DNA of 64,000 nucleotides from Lutraria lutraria. Its lineage: Eukaryota; Mollusca; Bivalvia; Venerida; Mactridae. The notes beneath the pieces were generated by a model. That model saw nothing but the letters and a program-made list of their open reading frames with translations. It searched no databases and was not told where the DNA came from. This document shows positions 63,801 to 64,000 of this stretch, piece by piece. The stretch spans positions 27,938,756-28,002,755 of the forward strand of contig OZ026834.1 in assembly GCA_964023205.1 (NCBI GenBank). The letters are read 5' to 3'. A program made the position numbers and the translations under genes. Within the stretch, counting starts at the first letter, position 1; every line of letters starts with the position of its first letter.

Positions 63801-64000
63801 GACAGGTGACAGTTGTAAGGTTGTGGGTATATTCAAGTTATGGCGTCCAGGGGATGATGAGAGAGAAAAATTCAAGAAACTGGATAATCATAAATTGCTT
63901 TGGCATGGCAGCAGTATGTCCAATTTCATGAGTATCTTACGTAATGGATTGCTTGTGGCGCCACCAGAGGCCCCAATGACAGGACATGCATTTGGAGAAG
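26942..64000 (+). CDS. Giant ankyrin-WGR-PARP protein, PME-5-like ADP-ribosyltransferase (3' end outside window)
   Basis: Forty-nine coding exons join in one frame (7102 nt, about 2367 aa): 26942-27061, 27610-27829, 28087-28267, 28647-28768, 29218-29280, 29946-29975, 30563-30680, 30880-30997, 31526-31698, 32066-32156, 33054-33176, 33823-33945, 34323-34403, 35018-35181, 35456-35565, 35897-36009, 36210-36366, 37019-37227, 37996-38095, 38635-38756, 39252-39320, 40350-40478, 41032-41181, 42552-42735, 43252-43418, 44022-44190, 44691-44872, 45057-45136, 45757-45866, 46581-46806, 47397-47556, 48132-48208, 48842-49028, 50134-50211, 50574-50735, 51134-51254, 51544-51652, 53200-53470, 53994-54177, 54689-54871, 55586-55854, 56076-56263, 56815-57090, 58964-59102, 59437-59558, 60441-60519, 61031-61208, 62663-62782, 63806-64000+. 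Every junction is GT-AG and keeps phase. Ankyrins, then WGR, PARP regulatory domain and ART fold are the order known from nematode PME-5 and differ from vertebrate tankyrases (ankyrin-SAM-PARP, no WGR). Expected to transfer ADP-ribose from NAD+ to proteins; nuclear location is suggested by basic clusters. ATG at 26942 is the first in its exon. Confidence 0.9.
27111..27340 (+). repeat. Dispersed intronic repeat (copies near 36595 and 37300)
   Basis: Blocks GTTAAGRSCCTTT, AAATTTCATTCCCCAATTTGG and AAGAGGCT...TTTCAYCC are shared with 36595-36780. An inverted relative is at 37300-37410. Non-coding. Confidence 0.4.
28087..28768 (+). CDS. PARP exons 3-4: unrecognised compact N-terminal domain
   Basis: Residues about 114-214. 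Exon 3 encodes an order-looking, beta-rich stretch (FYLCKTIQNVFTNTRKFRIQ, WLDLDQPPDVYKLDFVDTTD, CILTNVRMERV), and exon 4 a helix-like KEQKRVEEILNKALKKERG ending in an acidic VSDDEDFEP. This does not read as an ankyrin, zinc finger, SAP or BRCT. The short strands ending at WLDLD could fit a Tudor/SH3-like barrel, but that is a guess. Confidence 0.6.
28407..28574. mobile_element. TA-flanked MITE, TACAGTCAAA ends (copy 1)
   Basis: Left end TACAGTCAAATCTGTG, right end AGGTTTAACTGTA; AGGCCACC/GGTGGCCTTTG inside both ends. Same family at 29386-29563 and 61757-61933, all in PARP introns. TA at the ends suggests a Tc1/mariner-type non-autonomous element. Confidence 0.6.
29218..30997 (+). CDS. PARP exons 5-8: Lys/Glu-rich linker leading into the first ankyrin-like helices
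   Basis: Residues about 214-324. Includes two very short in-frame exons (63 and 30 nt) coding DSEEDETPKKSKGRKSLPPP and DKKTKVKVEK, then KKVSPVKKEKIEKKKGPDRA. Exons 5 and 6 both start and end in phase 1, so either can be skipped without shifting the frame: likely cassette exons. Exon 8 begins folded sequence (GKLAIRAVLLNDKKLLQSLI). Confidence 0.75.
29386..29563. mobile_element. TA-type MITE (copy 2)
   Basis: GCAGTCAAACCTGTGAACAA at the left, AGGTTTGACTGTA at the right, with inner inverted AAAGGCCACCCTTTG/CAAAGGGTGGCCTTTG arms. Confidence 0.6.
30010..30180. repeat. Dispersed repeat; inverted copy at 41572-41745
   Basis: GTTCAAACTG, CACTAGCC, AAAATAGGCA and TTCACTAGCCCGAATGG blocks recur in reverse complement at 41572-41745 (GGGCTAGTGAACTTTC, GGCTAGTGGTAAAATG). 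Both are in PARP introns. Confidence 0.5.
31110..31360 (+). repeat. CCCGCAAA...AGTTTGTGGAGCGAACTAC family repeat
   Basis: TGCAAATAAAGTTTTGAGAA, TCTGTCGGTTGGTTCGTCC and AAGTTTGTGGAGCCAACTAC. Further members: 39343-39640, 57130-57330 (partial) and 62165-62640. Length and sharing between introns suggest a non-autonomous mobile element. Confidence 0.55.
31526..41181 (+). CDS. PARP exons 9-23: main ankyrin repeat array
   Basis: Residues about 325-962. Many recognisable repeats, for example KNALHYALEKGDHEAIKILV, ITPLHCAAINPNVAYLTRLL, RRPLHFAAVCEGVGPLEYLL, MTPLHYACSAGRPRNVDILL, ITPLMVAAEHGDLELCKVLV, NTVVHYAAAYGWIFCLKLLD and SPVGIAFLKGHIGIVDFLLK, with the TPLH and GADPN/GANLE signatures. Known role of the fold: protein binding. 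Exon junctions often fall inside repeats, in all three phases, so repeats are not one-per-exon. Confidence 0.88.
32490..32830 (+). repeat. Dispersed repeat in PARP intron 10
   Basis: Ends with GTGAGCGATAGAGGGCCATCTTG, the same tail as at 47875-47910 (CAGGTGAACATCCCAGGGCC) and 63650-63695 (GTGAGTGATATAGGGCCATC). No stop-free segment of interest. Confidence 0.4.
33207..33552. mobile_element. MITE (TIR AAGTTTGTTTGGAGTGCTC) carrying a nested second element
   Basis: Ends: CTGAAAATAAACATAAGTTA...GGAGTGCTCC and GAGCACTCCAAACAAACTTA. Between GTAGGGATTTTT and TACTATATAAC it is interrupted at 33286-33446 by a TATGCCCCCGTATCG element. The uninterrupted relative at 49536-49735 has the same two flanks directly joined, so the insertion is proven by comparison within the window. 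Confidence 0.75.
33286..33446 (+). mobile_element. Nested TATGCCCCCGTATCG element
   Basis: Starts TATGCCCCCGTATCGATAGA, ends GTTTTTGAAACACATCTTGTT, about 160 bp. Same family as 8318-8515. Confidence 0.65.
36367..36780 (+). repeat. Two dispersed repeats in PARP intron 17
   Basis: 36405-36500 is a copy of the CCAGGCACTTCTGAGTTATT / TTTTGATGGGCGTATTTTGT family (also 17960 and 28770); 36595-36780 belongs to the family at 27111. Confidence 0.5.
38180..38430 (+). repeat. Dispersed repeat with AGGTCAAGGTCA tract
   Basis: Contains CCCAAAGGTCAAGGTCACAC; a similar tract is at 48405-48540. Open frames on both strands here are incidental to the repeat. Confidence 0.4.
39343..39640 (+). repeat. CCCGCAAACGAAGT family repeat
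   Basis: CCCGCAAACGAAGTATGAAA at the left, TGTCGGTTGATCGTC, AAGTTTGTGGAGTGAACTAC, GTAGATGTGCAAGACACAAT and CAGAGTTATGTCCCCTTGAA. This is one of the longest copies here; 57150-57330 repeats its second half. Confidence 0.55.
40733..40945 (+). mobile_element. tRNA-derived SINE (copy 1)
   Basis: The 5' part resembles a tRNA: GCCTCCGTGGTCAAGTGGTT supplies an A-box-like stretch, and a decayed B box follows (GGAATCGAGC). The body TTGCTTACGGAGGATGGGAG and ACTGGTTCTTCCCAGGA is shared almost word for word with 49841-50065. Lies in PARP intron 22. Confidence 0.7.
42552..44190 (+). CDS. PARP exons 24-26: acidic/Lys linker with MEVD motifs splitting the ankyrin array
   Basis: Residues about 963-1136. 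Low-complexity, Asp/Glu/Lys/Ser-rich: SRKSEAMEVDSVPAKTDDKK, ...NGMEVDEEKHPK. An ankyrin-like piece follows (HQGYTPLLLACKIYRDFKKS), then another charged stretch. MEVD also appears in exon 15 (ASPMEVDSQG). Probably flexible and a possible site of modification or binding. Confidence 0.75.
43798..43985 (+). repeat. Tandem duplication, ~113-bp unit, in PARP intron 25
   Basis: AAAGGCCTYTTG...GGTCGGYTGCAT...AGGATTTTTAATTTG...TCTATTGACAC occurs at 43798-43872 and 43911-43985. Confidence 0.65.
44560..44690 (+). repeat. Tandem duplication covering the acceptor of PARP exon 27
   Basis: CTGTTGATATATGTRATAGC...CACTT(T)CTAAG/CCTAG occurs twice. The second copy ends in the acceptor actually used (CTTCCTAG at 44690); the first carries a weaker look-alike. 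Confidence 0.55.
44691..53470 (+). CDS. PARP exons 27-38: second ankyrin array
   Basis: Residues about 1136-1723. Repeats seen: TALAIAIEAKSVSAVAILIK, FTPLHKAAEYGSVKMVKMLI, HTVLHTAVLSNVG...LEEFLISRGADV, LSPLHMAAMRGATICCVHLL, HTALSLAVQYKHDSCAIMLL, YPLVYVALQYQPIDLAKFFL and ITPLICALSCVDMAMIRFLL...ASPNLPDQNGVTPLMHAV. Between them, exon 33 carries a non-ankyrin insert (KKIPIWKWKRSRYVDQLTKP) of unknown role. Intron 37 (51653-53199) is enlarged by a 950-bp mobile element. Confidence 0.85.
45230..45475 (+). repeat. Dispersed repeat (GAAAAGGGGATATATTGCTTTG family); second copy at 48628-48710
   Basis: AGAAGGGGGTATATTGCTTTGCACAT... and at 48640 AAAGGGGATATATTGCTTTGCACAT, both followed by GTCAG/TCAGTC...GGTCGGT. 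Intronic. Confidence 0.5.
46305..46510 (+). repeat. Dispersed repeat (CTCGAGAAGTATTTCATGGAT family); copies at 54216-54470 and 59185-59370
   Basis: Shared blocks: GCGATAMTTCGAGAAWTWTTTCATGG, TTTCATATTTT..CATGAAGGT and AGGTCAAGTTTGAT...AAAATCCAAACA. All are in PARP introns; the copy at 53520-53670 is more decayed. Confidence 0.5.
49536..49735. mobile_element. MITE with TIR AAGTTTGTTTGGAGTGCTC (uninterrupted copy)
   Basis: Left CTGAAAATGAATATAAGTTT..., right GAGCACTCCAAACAAACTTA TTTTTATTTTCAG; centre contains a (CTAC)n tract. It is the empty-site counterpart of the nested copy at 33207-33552, in opposite orientation. Confidence 0.7.
49841..50065 (+). mobile_element. tRNA-derived SINE (copy 2)
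   Basis: Same family as 40733-40945, with a better B box (GGGTTCAAGCCC near 49914). Lies in PARP intron 33. Class III promoter boxes plus a shared non-tRNA body define it as a SINE and not a tRNA gene. Confidence 0.72.
51977..52926. mobile_element. 950-bp TA-flanked DNA transposon remnant in PARP intron 37
   Basis: Left end TACAGTCAATCTTGTATTAA...CGACC and right end GGTCGCATGAGCAAGATTTACTGTA are inverted repeats of about 25 bp with few mismatches. Subterminal GGTCGCTTAA/GGTCTCTTAA motifs recur. No transposase frame. Confidence 0.65.
53083..53175 (+). mobile_element. tRNA-like sequence, probable SINE head
   Basis: GGTAGAATGGTTAGGGTGTC resembles an A box region and GGAAGGTTCGAAACTTGGC a B box, about 45 bases apart as in a tRNA. 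It lies just upstream of the exon 38 acceptor. It does not fold into a clean acceptor stem, so it is not called as a tRNA gene. Confidence 0.4.
53994..56263 (+). CDS. PARP exons 39-42: strongly acidic linker, last ankyrin pair and basic patch
   Basis: Residues about 1724-1998. Exons 39-40 code long Asp/Glu runs (YDDDNEEGSGADDGDDEDDD, HDTDVVDEEDADNESDAEHL). Exon 41 returns to ankyrin-like sequence (DNAGWTVLHHLVSPYEYGTF, EGLSPLKMALKIGAANIARR). Exon 42 is charged and ends with SKKRKPKVD, a nuclear-localisation-like cluster just before the WGR domain. Confidence 0.8.
56815..59102 (+). CDS. PARP exons 43-44: WGR domain
   Basis: Residues about 1998-2136. Signature seen: YKMQIIYHKVKDIYILFTKW directly followed by GRIGDTGMYQQTPYHTLEE, i.e. 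the Trp-Gly-Arg core, then AFGKIFKSKTGNTWTN and KYRLVQID. In PARP1-3 this domain couples DNA-end or nucleic-acid binding to activation; that function here is by analogy. Its presence is the main reason to call this PME-5-like and not a tankyrase. Confidence 0.92.
57529..58730. mobile_element. hAT-like non-autonomous transposon in PARP intron 43
   Basis: Perfect 12-bp terminal inverted repeats CAGGGGTTGTAA / TTACAACCCCTG. Flanking TAGCAT occurs on both sides (57523-57528, 58731-58736), a possible target duplication. The right subterminal region is GC-rich with self-complementary GGGGGGCTTTGCCCCCC, as often seen in animal hAT elements. No transposase; the frames within it are artefacts. Confidence 0.65.
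59437..61208 (+). CDS. PARP exons 45-47: PARP regulatory (helical) domain
   Basis: Residues about 2137-2263. Starts near LSDLLKEMADVGMMQAAMAN and follows the all-helical pattern of PARP regulatory domains: MPFGRIKRDALIEGRKILQK (cf. the MPLGKLS motif), TEYYSLIPQHGYEF and RLISNLLDLETASKILLG. In PARP1 and PARP2 this domain restrains NAD+ access until activation; its retention suggests the enzyme is also stimulus-gated. Confidence 0.9.
59943..60420. repeat. Repeat-derived stretch in PARP intron 45 with tRNA-like start and (AAAT)n tail
   Basis: TCCGGGTTCAAAACCCAGTC resembles a B box with its stem. The segment ends in AAATAAATAAATAAATAAAC just before exon 46, like a SINE tail. A 129-codon minus-strand frame spans it but has no recognisable protein feature. 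Confidence 0.35.
60725..60890 (-). repeat. TATGCCCCCGTATCG family repeat, reverse orientation
   Basis: Contains CTATCGATACGGGGGCATAA at its right end and GTGTTTTTGAAATAGAAAGG at its left; a reverse copy of 8318-8515. Confidence 0.55.
61757..61933. mobile_element. TA-type MITE, TAGTTAAACCTG ends (copy 3)
   Basis: TAGTTAAACCTGTAACCAAA...GGCCACC at the left, CAGGTTTGACTGCA at the right; same family as 28407 and 29386. Confidence 0.55.
62165..62640 (+). repeat. CCTGCAAACGAAGTTTGAGA family repeat split by an insertion
   Basis: 62165-62252 gives the family 5' part (TCGGTCGGTCGTTGGTCGG...CCATAAAGTTT). 62253-62383 is unrelated DNA, and 62384-62430 repeats the TCGGTCGTTGGTCGGTC...CCATAAAGTTT segment before the family continues with GTGGAGCGAACTACTTCCAC. 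The inserted piece recurs at 63058-63183. Confidence 0.6.
62663..64000 (+). CDS. PARP exons 48-49: start of the ADP-ribosyltransferase catalytic domain (truncated by window end)
   Basis: Residues about 2263-2367. NPLDYIYKALGCSITPL, VVGIFKLWRPGDDEREKF, then HKLLWHGSSMSNFMSILRNG with the NAD-binding His of the H-Y-E triad at about residue 2336, and LLVAPPEAPMTGHAFGE, which precedes the GKGIYF-type motif in relatives. The Tyr and Glu positions are outside the window, so poly- versus mono-ADP-ribosylation cannot be judged here. Confidence 0.92.
63058..63183 (+). repeat. ~125-bp repeat nearly identical to 62255-62380
   Basis: GGACGTYACAGGGTCGAAGA ... ATAGTGTATTGGCAATTCTT with only a handful of substitutions between the copies 800 bp apart. 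Confidence 0.7.
63278..63700 (+). repeat. Dispersed repeat AGCTCACATGTCAC ... GGGCCATCTTGGCCCTCTT
   Basis: Internally repetitive, with GGTCACYTAGGGTCAAAAACT/AGGTCACGAGGTCAA segments about every 130 bp. The tail matches 32793-32825 and 47875-47910. Lies in the last intron before exon 49. Confidence 0.55.

Noticed and set aside
26942..64000. Separate ankyrin genes and a separate PARP gene
   Set aside because: All 49 exons join in phase with consensus splice sites and no intervening stop plus promoter-like break, so one gene is the simpler reading.

Overview
The window is animal nuclear DNA. It is AT-rich, intron-dense, has GT-AG introns throughout, and is crowded with short dispersed repeats. 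The mollusc-style repeats (several families of a few hundred bases present in both orientations, tRNA-derived SINEs, MITEs with TA or longer target duplications) and an ankyrin/WGR PARP of a kind absent from vertebrates suggest an invertebrate, most likely a bivalve mollusc. That assignment is inference; no species can be named from the sequence alone.

Left half (1-20.8 kb, minus strand): a tandem cluster of Rab1-family small GTPase genes. The gene at 14879-20582 encodes a textbook Rab1 (202 aa, seven coding exons). The gene at 3806-10267 has the same seven exons with the same intron phases and an intact 204-aa frame, but has diverged, including DTAGQ to DTGGQ in switch II and loss of the serine equivalent to Rab1B Ser76. 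At 168-208 there is a probable first exon of a third copy whose remaining exons lie left of the window; its upstream sequence is collinear with that of the second copy for about 450 bp. The two complete genes also share an almost identical block of about 140 bp at the predicted mRNA 3' end. A broken non-LTR retrotransposon fragment lies at 1350-2185.

Middle (20.8-26.9 kb): no gene recognised. It holds palindromic mini-elements, a large inverted repeat with a 30-bp G run and a 25-bp C run, a 33-bp tandem repeat and a DNA-transposon-like element with about 42-bp inverted ends.

Right half (26.9-64 kb, plus strand): one very large gene. I could join 49 coding exons in a single open frame (7102 coding bases, about 2367 residues) before the window ends. 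The order is: basic, Ala-rich N-terminus; a compact domain I do not recognise; Lys-rich linkers; a long ankyrin array interrupted by acidic linkers; a WGR domain; a PARP regulatory domain; and the start of the ADP-ribosyltransferase fold including the catalytic His of LLWHGSS. This matches the architecture and size of nematode PME-5-type PARPs. The Tyr and Glu parts of the catalytic triad lie beyond the right edge. Its introns hold most of the dispersed repeats.

The Rab cluster (ER-Golgi traffic) and the PARP (ADP-ribosylation) have no evident functional link; they are simply neighbours in tail-to-head order. I found no convincing wholly new system. The most promising leads are the divergent Rab1 paralogue, the conserved 3'-end block, the unrecognised N-terminal domain of the PARP and the 7-bp-TSD palindromic mini-elements.
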